This document shows positions 45,106-56,800 of a stretch of 64,000 nt of DNA, piece after piece. This stretch comes from Phlegmacium glaucopus. Its lineage: Eukaryota > Basidiomycota > Agaricomycetes > Agaricales > Cortinariaceae. Numbering within the stretch: position 1 is the first letter of the stretch; every line of letters begins with the position of its first letter. A program made the position numbers and the translations under genes. The notes beneath the pieces were generated by a model. The model saw only the letters and a program-made list of their open reading frames with translations, had not been told where the DNA came from and searched no databases. The DNA lies in NCBI GenBank assembly GCA_015039465.1, contig MU130369.1, positions 12,782 to 76,781 of the forward strand. The letters are read 5' to 3'.

Positions 45106-45555
45106 TTTGAAGAATGATTTTCCTGACCATACAGAACTGATTCCTGCTCTATTCAAGCTGTGGGGGGCTCGCCTCCTTCTGCAAGTTTAGAATATTTGTT
45201 CCAATGAAAAGAAGGCCCAGATAGTAGCTGATGTCTCCACTTGGCTCTCATCAGCACAAATAGACAACAATTCCTCTGAGACCTCCATTGGCATAGGCAG
45301 CAATGCTGCTGTGAATATGAATGGTGATGCCTATGGAGCCAAATGCTCCAACTGCGGAATGAAGCACACCATGCTCTGGAGGAGGGGCCTCAACGACGAG
45401 CTAAACTGCAATGCATGTGCACTTTACTTTAAATTGGTTTGCATGCTGCGTTTTTGTGAAAATGAATATCTGACTAATTCCCCCAATAGCATAAAAGACC
45501 CCAACCCCAATCCTTGTGCTACTCGAGCGGGGGGCAAGCTTGGCCAAGTCCAGAG
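45106..45555 (+). pseudogene. CpG-decayed copy of part of the GATA-factor gene, one finger
   Basis: It aligns with 41357-41682 and then 41897-42050 of the GATA gene. It has one finger (CSNCGMKHTMLWRRGLN...CNAC) and the adjoining intron. Most differences from the source are C-to-T or G-to-A at CpG: for example CGAACGATTTT against TGAATGATTTT, GCGAATACGAATGG against GTGAATATGAATGG, and GCGTGTGCGC against GCATGTGCAC. A stop after CKF (TTTAGAATATT) and other changes kill the frame. It abuts the truncated 5' end of the LINE. Confidence 0.85.
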
Positions 45556-46114
45556 ACCTGTACCGTACCATTGAGGATTTAGGATGAGGAAATATGGGAC
45601 AGCCATCGAGACTTGGCAGCCATTACAGCCCATAAAATGATGGCCGTACCTGTAATATGGGCGGTGCACAGCCCTATGTAGGACTCCTATAGTAAGTAGA
45701 TTTTTTTCAATTCTATTAGCATCAATGACTTCAGATACAGCCAAGCTAGGTATTTGGTATTACCAGAACATATATATATCAAGACTCTTAATGACAAGAT
45801 GGTTTCGACCACAGAGATAGTTGTTAACTTCTTGAAAAACCACATGAGAGGTACTGTTTGAAAATTTGAAGCCTCACACAAACACACATTATAACCAAAT
45901 CCTGCCAGTTGCTATATGTGTCTATAGCCAGAGAAATCCAAACATCCTTGACTCCTCACAAGGGAAATATAGGTAGGTCATGGAAGGTCTTCTGTCATCA
46001 GGAACATCATGTTGCTGTAATATTTTGCAGCTAGAACATATCTCAACTTTTGATAGAAAGTTGTATTACAGCTATTTTCATACCTATATGGAATCATGAA
46101 AAATAAAAATTGTC

Positions 46115-47931
46115 ATGCTTGTGTCATGTGTCCAGCACATGACAGGACCCCAGAACCATCTGCCAACGACAAGATGTGGGCACAACGAGAAGCGCTCCCT
46201 CCAAATGTTTCTTGAAGGCAGCATGCCATGGCCTTTTATTTGTTTCTTCCTCTGTGTTCCCGCCATTATGCCCAGCCAATCCCCTACACCAACTACCTCA
46301 CACTCAGTCGGGGTTGTCCAAGTCATCCTTTCTTTCCATGCTCCGAAACCTGCTGCAAAAAAAGACTCATTGAAGGGTGGAAAGAAGTCTACAGCTCCAA
46401 AGGGCAAGGTTGAGATGAAGACTAAGGAAATATCTTTCACCTTTGAAGCCTCTGAAGACAACTACCTTTCCTTCCTTTCAGAATTGCTCAAGGCACACGG
46501 TCATAACAAGTATACACCAGTCAAGAAACACACTCAATTCAGTATCAAGGTCTTGCTAGGGAAGAAAATGTATGTGTCAATTTCAAGCCCTCTGTTTTTT
46601 TCTCTCATCAATGAACTGTTTACTGTATAGGAAAAAGGATGGCGTTGACATTGACATGTTTGCTGAGTATGAGAAGATCACAAAGAAGATTCTCAGGGAA
46701 GAACCATCAAAGCTGATGGTGTACTTGGACCTTGAGGATGTCAAGGCCAGCGCAAAGGTATGTTGTAGTCTGTATTTATTTATGATCAATTATTTACTTG
46801 GACCTACCAGCAATGTGATGAAGGGAATTCAACAAGCAGTGATGATAGGAGCTCAGATGAGGAGGGTGCAAATGTGAGTTCCAAGTTCACACAGCTCCTG
46901 GTCATTCCTCATCTCATTGCTTTTTAGAATGGGAAGAGTGGAATTGAGTGAGAGCTTGGACATATTTGTGGTGTTCTCGAGAAGAAATATGCAAACCCTG
47001 CCGACAGTGGTTATACTTATGTGACCAACAATGGTGAAAAGGTTGCACTTACACCTTCTATGATGTCTGAATGGGCTTGAGCTATCATGAGTCCTTCTGT
47101 TTTCTCATTGTTGAATTCTCATTTATATCATATGAAAGTATGATATGGATGCTTCGGCAAATCATCCCCCAAACACACTCTCATTTGATCCAAAGACACC
47201 GGCAAGATCTCTTTTCCATAATCCCAAACCTTTTGACGGGCTCTGCCAGCACTGGTGGCACTGATATGCTCCATGTCTTTTTGTCAATTCTCTCAGATGC
47301 CTGTGCACTCTTTGTCCCAAATATTCCTACCACCCCATCCAACTCAACAGTATCGCTTGCCAATCCTCCTTCAGCACTCACTTCAGCCATTTCCATTTCA
47401 CCAGCAAAGAACATGCCAACTAAGCTCTCACATTTCCTCAGGTATGTTGAGGAACACGAAGGCATCAAAGACGCACAAATATTTGAAGACATTCTCTCAG
47501 AAAAGGGATATGGCCCTGATGTAATGGGCGACATTACCAAGGATGACCTTGTCTCATGTGGTCTGACAGCTGGTGATGCTTTGCGCATGAAGTGTGCTGC
47601 CTGCATTTGGTGGACCAGCCCTGATGCCAAGCATACCTGACGTTCCCCGACACCCACCCATTCTGTCCGCATTGACAACTGCAATCATATCCATTTTGAG
47701 AAACGATATGTGAACAACACAGGGTGCAAGTCAGTGTTTGGGCCTGGCATCATCCCTGGTAGGAATTTTTGGGCCAAGGAGTTTGAGTGGTGGTTTTATA
47801 ATTCTATTACAAGGATGCTTGAGAAAGTTCTGGATGGATTCATTCCCGGCATTGACCCTGAGTACATCAACCTCAATGCTCCATTATTTGAATGGTCCCC
47901 AAGCCCTGAGCTCACCACTCACACCGATTAG
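46115..47931 (+). pseudogene. Basidiomycete repeat-family protein with SAM-like C-terminal segment
   Basis: Collinear but interrupted pieces: KTKEISFTFEASEDNYLSFL and HTQFSIKVLLGKK, an intron, VDIDMFAEYEKITKKILREE, NPADSGYTYVTNNGEKVALT, then TKLSHFLRYVEEHEGIKDAQ, FEDILSEKGYGPDVMGDITK and DDLVSCGLTAGDALRMKCAA (SAM-like), then YVNNTGCKSVFGPGIIPGRN. Similar proteins recur in mushroom genomes as multi-copy hypothetical proteins, probably element-associated. Stops (near 46950 and 47078) and frame changes make it a pseudogene. I cannot give a function. Confidence 0.5.
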
Positions 47932-48053
47932 AAAGACATTTGTCACTCTCTCCAGTCTTTAGTTTTTTGAAAGCCACTATGTAATTTTATGATCAAAAAG
48001 CAAGTGATGTGGCATATAATAAAAGTATAATTGATTGCGATGAGAAAATAGCA

Positions 48054-49129
48054 TTAGACCACATAGCCAGAAGCATGAAAAAACCTCCAAGCCATCTCTG
48101 GTAAAATGTGATGACAAGCTCTGTCCATCGCGGAAAGTAAATGATCCTTCCAGTTTCTACGAAGAAAGGCTTTGATGGATGCAAATGCTTGCTCGATTGG
48201 GTTGAGATCAGGAGAGTAGGGTGGAAGAAAGAGAAGTTTACAGCCTTTTTTTGACTGGTAGGTAAGCAACTGTAAGAATAGCAAACACATATTACATACC
48301 AGCTTCATCTTCAACAAGCTCACATACAGCTTCCGAGTGGTGGATATTGCAGTTGTCTAGAATCAACACGCTCCAAGGGCCAGGGTATGGGTTTGTGAGG
48401 GGGATCTAAGTCTGATATTATGGCAAGCCAGTAATTCATAGGAAGAGTGGGACATACAACATGTTCTTGTAGAAATTTGACAAACAGATCTGATGTTACT
48501 GATCCAGGGATTATATTATAGGTGATAATGCCATCTATAGTAAGCACTGGGAAGATTGAGAACCTCTGGCCGCAAACAAAGCATCTTCTTTGGACCACAT
48601 GTCTTCCCTTCAGTGACCAGCCCATCTTATGAGATGGGTTCTTTTTGTTCCTGGCAGCTTCATCAATAAACATAACCATCGCTGGATCTGAAACCATTTT
48701 GGAAAATTGATTCATGTGCATTGAGCAGTCCAAGTCATTACGCTCCAGTGCATGGATAGAAACAGATTTATGTGAGAAATGTGGATGGGAAAGTGACCAA
48801 AGAAGGGTAGGAATAGATACAACCACCCCACAGTGTGTGAGGAGTTCATCTTGGAATTCATCAAGGTACAGAGTGGGCTCTTGACTAAGCAAGGACTTGA
48901 TCAGGTCAAGATCAGTGCTGGTAAGAATGCGAGGCCACCCACGAGGGAAGTTGGAAAAAGCCTTTGGATTATATGTAACACTGTATTTTCTATGGTAGTT
49001 CAGAGTTTGATATATCATTGATTTCTTCACACCAAGAATCCTTTCAATTTCCTTCACTTTGAAGCCCTCTATATATCAGAGATATGGGATGTGGTCCTTG
49101 AGATCACGAGAGACAGGGTGACGAGGCAT
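48054..49129 (-). pseudogene. Tc1/mariner-like (IS630/DDE_3) transposase, broken
   Basis: It starts MPRHPVSRDLKDHIPYL, then a stop, then EGFKVKEIERILGVKKSMIY (helix-turn-helix). The first catalytic Asp is in VMFIDEAARNKKNPSHKMGW; the second is in WSVLILDNCNIHHSEAVCEL, reached only after a one-base frame change near 48405; the third acidic position is in LFLPPYSPDLNPIEQAFASI. An intron-like or broken stretch separates the last part (about 48270-48300). The three motifs define a DDE transposase; stop and frameshift show it is inactive. Terminal repeats were not found with confidence. Confidence 0.8.
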
Positions 49130-52100
49130 TGCACTGATGAAAGAGGGAGCAAAGCACCACTAGTCTTAGTACTTGAATGTGGTATGTACTTAGAGTTGGC
49201 TGGGGACCCAGTTTTGGGGTCCTGTCACCTCTGTAACAAACAGACCCAACATGACATTTTCAAAATTGTGATTCTGTATAGCTCTGAAAATAGTTGTAAT
49301 TAATATACCTAGAACAATAAAAGAATAACTAGGTATATGTTAGATGTTGTAAATGTTGAGTTCACTCCAGGGAGATAAGCTGATAGGAGAATTTTATGTC
49401 AGAGGTCAAAGATAAAGAAATGTATTTTTGCTATCATTCCTATACTTGTATAAATAGTAGTGACAACTAGAGTAGTTCTTTAGTTGAATAACTAGTGTTT
49501 TATCTGGTTAACACCAACCATCCTAAGCCTCCACTCTATTGTTGCTCTTGATGTTATCACCCATTATTTGCCTAAATTCAACATTAGATATTATAACTAA
49601 GGAATAAACAAGCAAACTCACATCTCAACTTTTGATAGAAAGTTCAAAGTTGAGACTCACTATAATAAAATTTGTGACCATTGTTGTGACACAAAAATAA
49701 AAGAAAATGATAAGATACCAAAGGTAACACACTTAGAAATAAAACAACAAGTTGAAACTCATATTACTCCAACACACCACCATCCACAGCTGTTGCCACT
49801 GATCAGGCCCAATTGGGCCTATCAACCTGTCTTGTCGAAAGAAATTCCCTGTGCACATCAGCCCACACTTGATACTTTGTAGGTTATGAGCCCTATTTAT
49901 ACAACTTGTTCTTTTATTGATCTGGATGGGCCAAAAATATGGCTGGTGTAATGCTCAACTTTCCAGCAGATGCCAAATTCCACAGAATTCACCATGGCCA
50001 TCAAAGATTCAAAGACCACACCTTTTTGGACTTTCAACCATCATGTGCAAATCTTGTGCAAATGACTAGGGCTGGGTTTGTTAGTTCCATGTTAGTTCCA
50101 TACAAGTATATCTAGTGTTTTGAGGTCTGGTCTGGTCCACTTCAGTCCTAGGACCTCAAAAGACTGGACTGGACCACTTAAGACCAGTCTACATTATTTT
50201 TTTTTGGTCCTAGGACTGGTCCTGGTCCTAAGTGGTCTTAACCAGTCCACAACCGGTCTTCTGCTCACAAATAAATATTTTGGTATCAAAAATGGTTGTT
50301 CAGGTAAATAATAGGTTCCAAACAAGCCCAAGAACATTAAATTCTGTTAAGATCTGGACCTTCTACAATAATATTAGTAAAATCTCCAATTTTAGTGAAT
50401 ATTTTAGATTATTTTACAGTTTTACCCATTTCTCAGCCAGTTGTTATCTGTTCTTTATAATCTTGGGCTTGTTGGAAAGGGGTAAATTAAGGCTACCATT
50501 TTGATGGTTCAGATTAGTCACAGCCACAAAGACTGGTTCATTGAGACTGGTCTTTTTCTGGTCTTTTATTTTCAATATTCAAAGACCAGGACTGCTGGTC
50601 CAGTCTTTTTCCAGTCCAGTCTGTAAACATAAGTATATTGCATGTTAGTAACATATTAGTAACATATCTAACACAGCCAGCTGAAATTCTGATGTGAGAT
50701 ACTGTGAGATACCTCAATATAAACTGAGGGGTTATATCCAGAAATTCACATGGCATGTTTACACAGAAAAATGAAGTCCTTGCATGGCTGTTTTGGATGT
50801 GTGAAGATATATGTTCACCCCTATGTAATGCTGAGGACTCAAAGCTCCTGAAAATTGAAGGAAATTGCCCCCCACTAGTATCCAGAACCAAACTGAGTAC
50901 CTCTGATTCTCCATGATATCAACACCTGACCAGCAGGCCCTACAAGTTTATCAATTGTGGTGAAGATGTCACTTTAGCCCACCTGCTTGACTTGGTTAAT
51001 TCCACCATTTTGGATCATTCCAAGTATATGGAGAGGCTGAATGAGACATGGGTGCTTATCAACAAGGAGAACAAAACAGATTCCATGGCCCAAGGGTATG
51101 TAAATACATCCAATTCTTGATTCCATTCTCAGCATGGCTTGATGTGGCAGCCTCCACCTGGAGAAGTGTCTACTGCCTCAGTGATGGCCAATTCACTGTC
51201 AATACTTCAATGGCATGGGGAGATGTTCTCCAGGGTGATGCTGCAAAAGAGCACTGAGATTGGCTGCATGCTGATCTCAAGCTTAGGCTTGATGGTGGGG
51301 TAACAATGGCCACAACCACACCAACTCCTCACCAGGGGAGTTATTTTTGGTAAGTTTCTTGATTTAATTAATGTACTATGACAGCACACAGGGATGACAA
51401 CCACACACATGGACAACAATGTTGAGCAGAACGATGATGAGCACAGGTACTACCCCTTGGCAGGTATTTTTTCTAATTTCAATTTAAATCTAATGTACTA
51501 AATTACTACAGACAAATGATGAACAAAAGATGTTGAGTGACAACAATTCAATAAACAACAACAACAAACAAGTGATAACAATGAACACTGACAATGAATG
51601 AACAGATGAATGAAAGAACAACAACAACAAACAAATGAACCAAAGACAATGAACAGACAAATGGAACAACAACAATGGACAAATGGACAATGCCAATGAC
51701 CAGGGACCTCTTTTTAGTAAGTTTCTCTTTTCAATGTACTACTACTATGATGACATCAGCAAGCTGGGGGTCTGCTTACTAGCACCAGACAGCACTGGAC
51801 AGTGCCATAGTGCCATAGCAAAGGGTCCTTGGTTTACAGCACTGTCAAGCATCATGGTGATGTAACTGCACAGAGTTGATTGAGAAAATGTGTATTTCGA
51901 GATTTTACAAATCTCTACTCAAAACAATAATCCAATCAATACTTTGTATAATTTTATAATGTGAGTTTGGGGTTTCTAGAAAGTATAACCTTTCCAAAAT
52001 TCTGAATTTCACTTCAACTGACACACACAACAACAATAATTTGGATCATTAAAAAAGGATGATCAAAATTTTAAGCACTTTGCAATTTATGGCTTGCACC

Positions 52101-52197
52101 AACAAATCAGCAAAAGAATTCCTAAGTCTTTTCTGATTGATTTAAACTGTGTACACACAAGTCCAAGACTTTGTTATAACTTCACAAATGTTCTGAA
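49130..52197. other. CpG-poor non-coding stretch, probable LTR and MITE debris
   Basis: At about 49780 the minus strand starts TGTTGGAGTAATATGAG, a typical copia-type LTR start, but no partner LTR was found. ATCTCAACTTTTGATAGAAA occurs both at 46031 and at 49622. The word-rich element at 50115-50630 lies inside. From about 51530 to 51690 ACAA/TGAA-rich low-complexity text occurs. No gene is recognised. Confidence 0.4.
50115..50630. mobile_element. Non-autonomous element with GGTCTGGTCC-type word-rich ends
   Basis: The left end repeats GGTCTGG, GGTCC, CCAGTC and GGTCCTAGGACTGG in both orientations (50120-50260). The right end (50530-50625) repeats the same words inverted (AGACTGGACTGGAA on the minus strand). 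The 270 bp between have none of them. There is no coding capacity. The pattern fits sub-terminal-repeat MITEs, perhaps hAT-like. Confidence 0.5.
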
Positions 52198-53853
52198 CTT
52201 TACACTCCCCCACGTCTTCCTCCAGGAATCCGCCCGGACTGCCCGGAATCCTGGAGGAATCCTGGAATTCCTGGTAAATGGGAATATTCCTGGTGGATTC
52301 CTAGTAAATTCCTGGTGGATTCCCAGTGGATTCCTGGTGGATTCCTAGTAAATTCCTGGTGGATTCCTGGTGGATTCCAGTGAAATCAGTTAAGTCATTG
52401 ACATATTTTGTTTCATTTAATTTTTCCTTAATCTTGGTAATTTTTTGATTGTAAGATATACATTGAAAATTATATAAATACAAATTCACATTAATAAGTA
52501 TTTAATAACATGTTATTTACTTATTAATAATTATAGTATATTAAAATTTAAATAAACCCCCAGTGAGGGGGTCATCATCGTCGTGTGAGGGCTGTGGTAG
52601 TGTAATAGATAAAAATAAACCCCCTGTGAGGGGGGGTCGTCGTCGTGTGGGTTGTCGAGTCTATCAAACATATGAAAAAACCCCCCGGGAGGGGGGTTCG
52701 TCGTCGTTGTTCGCATGTCGTTGTTCGCATGTCGTTGTTCGCATGTCGTTGTTCGCACGTGTCGTCGTTGTTCGGGTGTGTCGTTGTTCGGGTGTGTCGT
52801 TATTCGTACGTGTCGTCGTTTGTTGACGTTGACGTCGTCCATTGAAATAAATAAATAACCCCCTGTAGAGGGGGGGTAGCCGTGTAGTCGTCGTCCGTAG
52901 AAATGAACCCCCCCATACACAAAAAAAAAAAAAAAAAAAAAAAAAATCCTCCTTAAAAGATGGTCGGTTAAGGGGGACTTTAACTGTAAGGACCGAGAAG
53001 GGTCAGGTCCTCCTAAGGTCCACCTAAGGACCATGTGTTACTTTAACTATGGTCCTAAGGGCCTTAAGGAATCCTTAGGGGTTGTGTCTTAGGTGGGCCT
53101 TAGGTGGGCCTTAGGACCCTTAAGGTGTTGAGAATGAAAATTTATAATAAGTTTTAATTTTCTTAGTATATATTCAGTTATCATTCAATTTATATGTATT
53201 CAGTTGACATTAAGTATATATTTACCACCGTTATGGAACGGCGGTAAGCTTAAAACTTAAAACAAGTCCGGCGCTCCATACCAGTGCACTGGTGTGCACT
53301 GGCGTACACTGTGTAGATTTGTCGTGAAACAAATGTTGGTGTTGGCAGTGATGTTGGCAGTGGGCAGTGGGCAGGCAGTGGTGTTGGTGGTGGTGACAGT
53401 GGCTGAGAGTTGGTGCTGTTCCTGGTTGTTGCTGCTCCTGCTGATTGTTGTTGTTGTTGTTGTTGTTACCTGTTGTTGTTGTTGTTGTTGCCTGTTGTTG
53501 TTGTTGTTGTTGTTGTAACTGCCACTGCTGCTGCTGCTGCCGCTGCTACTGCCGATGGGGGGATTGGTCCCCCCAAAAACCAAAAAAAATTTAAAAAATA
53601 GTACAAAGATAAGGTTAAGTGATTGTTTTGATCGTCGCACGCTGCTGCTGCTGCTACTGGTAGGGTGGTGGTGGTAGGAGATGGAGCTGTCTGGTGGTGG
53701 TGGTGGAAAAGTGGGGGGGAAGTGGCCCCCCCAAGCACAATAGAGATCCCTACTGTCGTTGCTGCCAATTGGGGGGGGGGAATCCTGGTATTCCTACCAG
53801 GAATGGTAGGAATCCTCCAGGAATCCTCCAGGAAGACGTGGGGGAGTGTAAAG
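52198..53853. mobile_element. CpG-rich 1.65-kb inverted-repeat element
   Basis: The left end CTTTACACTCCCCCACGTCT and the right end, on the minus strand, CTTTACACTCCCCCACGTCT are identical and continue into TCC. If the element proper begins at CACTCC it is flanked by TA on both sides, as in Tc1/mariner-type insertions. Inside: an array of TTCCTGGTGGA words (52230-52385), four C5-G5 hairpins in a CpG-rich block (52557-52874), a run of about 26 A (52921-52946), a CCTTAGG-rich block (52990-53130), and GTT/CTG repeats (53420-53560, 53640-53660). No transposase frame is seen. Confidence 0.65.
52557..52874. repeat. Four C-run/G-run hairpins separated by TCG-rich text
   Basis: Hairpins are CCCCCAGTGAGGGGG (52557), CCCCCTGTGAGGGGG (52620), CCCCCCGGGAGGGGGG (52681) and CCCCCTGTAGAGGGGG (52859). 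Each is preceded by AAATAA- or AAAAAA-type text and followed by TCGTCGTC-type text. A 14-bp repeat (CGTTGTTCGCATGT) runs three to four times at 52705-52760. Confidence 0.7.
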
Positions 53854-56800
53854 ACCTCCAAATGTTGCATACACTAGAAGACTCTAAGCCTTCTGCTATG
53901 ACTTCAATAAAGTTCACTATTATCACAACAATTCACAATTGTTGCAACAAGTCACCAACACACTGAGAAACTGATTTTATTATTCAATGCCCAAGTCTCA
54001 AAAACAAGTGTTCTTGCTCAATGTTTGAAACAGTGAGCTGTACTAAGTTGTAAATGAGGGGGGGGAAGAAAGAATCCAATTTTCTACCTATTTACAAAGT
54101 CCTGGGGGTATTTTATACAACCAACTCACATTTAAAAATAAACAAAAATAGATATACTGGTTCCTGGTAGCTTTATTTTGGTTCTGGCACCAGTGCACTC
54201 TTTGTGCCTGAAATTTTTTTTAGCTTCATTTCACTATTTTAGGTAGTTTCCACCCCTTTTGATGGTAACTGTGCCCCCCTGTGCATGGAAACCATGGTTC
54301 TGATCATTTTAGATCACCACCCCTGTTCCTGATCACCCCTGATCATTTCAGATCACATTTTGGTTATTTTTAGTCCTACTGTTGCTAGGGCACCAATCTT
54401 CCCCTGAATATTTATTAATAATATTCTGTTACAATCACACCACATGACATTTGCTAACCCAATAATGTTTATTTAACTTTTCCTGTGCCAAGTCTATAAG
54501 GATATTCATGGATTTATTGGTTCTTATCCAGACATGCAATTTGCAGCATAGCAAATAATAGTCCCTTGACCATACTTGTTAACTATATGCATTTAAGTCA
54601 CACAGTAATAGGTCAAATCAGCAGTTGTAGGGTAGACAACTCTAATTCCCTTGTTTAATCATCAGTTGTATTAACAAGTTATTGGTGCATGTATTAATAT
54701 TTATGCTGAAATAATAGATAAATTTTTCAAAAACCATGCTTATGCAGATTTAAATCATATCAACGGTCACACTATGGAATGCTATATATTTATTATACAG
54801 TGCTATATAGGGTGGGGTTAATATTGCAATATACTGTTCAATCTGAGGCCAGAAAGCTAATTTTTGTCCAAGGATAAGGAAATTTAATATATATATAAAT
54901 CATATTCAACTATCTACACAGAGTCTGAGTCATATGTACTACTCATACTATCAATAGTGGGTTTGTCATCTGCTGAATGAGGTGTTTGTTGGGTGCTGTT
55001 GTGTGTCAAAAACAGGCAGAGGTGGTTGAAGTGTTGAAACAGCCTGAAATGAACCCCTCACATCCCATTTGGATGGGGAGGAGGGGCTAGGTAGTTGAGG
55101 TTGTAAAATTGTAGCTAAAAGTAAAAAATTGTTAGTTTAAAAAAAGCAGTAAGAAATTCGATGAACTCCTCACCTCAGCACTTGGCACTTGTTGTTGCCT
55201 TGTGTCTTCTGGGGCTAAGAAGTAGGTACATGACTCATCATTTGTCATTGTTGACAGTCATGGTAATGTGCCAAAAATGGGTGGGTATCAAATGTACCAA
55301 AATAAACCTATTTCAATGGAGAGGAGCTGAGTAAATGATGAAGTTTAGCTAAGAGTGAGCATCTGGCCTTGTCAGTGGTAGAACCTAAGCAGTAGTATCA
55401 ATTAGTTAAAAAACATTTTAAAAAGGAATAAAACAAGCTCAACATGCAACACCAGAGTGTACATGGTGGTGGTTGAGAGCAAGATAGATGAGGGTAAATG
55501 TGGCAACAGATGCATAACAAAGTTGGAGTGACAAAAAAATTCCCAAATATGTAAGATCAACTTTGCACATGGACTTTGTTTAGGGTTTATTATTTAAATT
55601 AAATGAAAAATGTGTGGCTCTAATGTGACATGGCGACAAAGCTATGCCAGTGTGATAGAGTAATGACACACTGTTGGACAGTGCTGGTGAGTGTCACATG
55701 GATGCTATGGAACTAGAAGTATGGTGATCTGATGTTGAAATATTTCATTCTAATCACATCATATCACATCATATTGCATCATCATTAGTACTGAATACCT
55801 ATCAAATAGCAGAAATCCCTCATAGATACATAGCCACATTGTGTATGTATATAAATACTAAACCAATTGAGGTGAATCCTCATCAGTTTATACCAATATA
55901 CTAGGTATTCACCTACACAGAGCCATTGACTAGCTTTCCAACCAATCTCCCTCTGTTGTATTCTATAAACCAACATCCCAAATTTCAACATGTGACTATA
56001 TGATACTATGGGAAATCCAATGATGACCAGGTGTGGGAGACACAAGAAGTCTTTTATATCTCTAACTAGGGTACAGCTGGTACTAGGAAAGATACATGAT
56101 AGAAGAAGGGAAGTGGGTGGGTGGGTGTCAAAGAAACTAGTCTCTGGTACTACAAAATCAGTCTCTGTGAGAAACTGTGAGTGAAGGGAAACTATGAGTA
56201 AGTATGAAACCTGGGAATCATACCTGGGAGAGACAGTGAGCAAAGGGACAAATGTGAGTCTGTGCAGACTCATTTTTTGTACCCTTTTGCTGTGTCTCTC
56301 CTCAGGACATCAGTGATAGACATCTTGAGTTTGTTTGAGTCTCATTTCAATGTCACTGCTTATGTACACATGACATGGCATGTGCATACCAGAGGCCCAT
56401 GAAAGTTGTTCATTAGGCTTGCATAAAGATTTCAAAAATATCTTTAAACTCAATATAACTTTGTGTGATATGACTATGACAAAATATAGGAAAATCCCGA
56501 ATTTTCTGATGGATGACAATAGATCTTTCTTCTTTGACTCCACCACACCTTGATCACTCACCACAACAACACCACAACTCACTGTTCAACTATATGATGC
56601 ACATTCTTATACAAGAAATCACAATGTTCATCTCTGACCATCAATGATGCTCTGGGTTCAAGCAAGCACACAAGCTATTCAAGCTGCTGGCATTACTGTG
56701 AGTGTTCAACTTCATTCATCACATCCTTAAGTATTTAACCATCATCATTGATCAGACTCCCCATGACCTTCAAGTCTCTACTTTGGTTCCCACTTTGGCA

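Noticed and set aside
52531..53640. ORFs encoding runs of Phe, Asn, Gln, Val or Cys
   Set aside because: These are translations of homopolymer and trinucleotide repeats inside the mobile element, not proteins.
55785..56273. Minus-strand ORF of 162 residues
   Set aside because: It lies in CpG-poor, AT-rich transposon debris, has no recognisable domain, and no second exon or promoter supports it.
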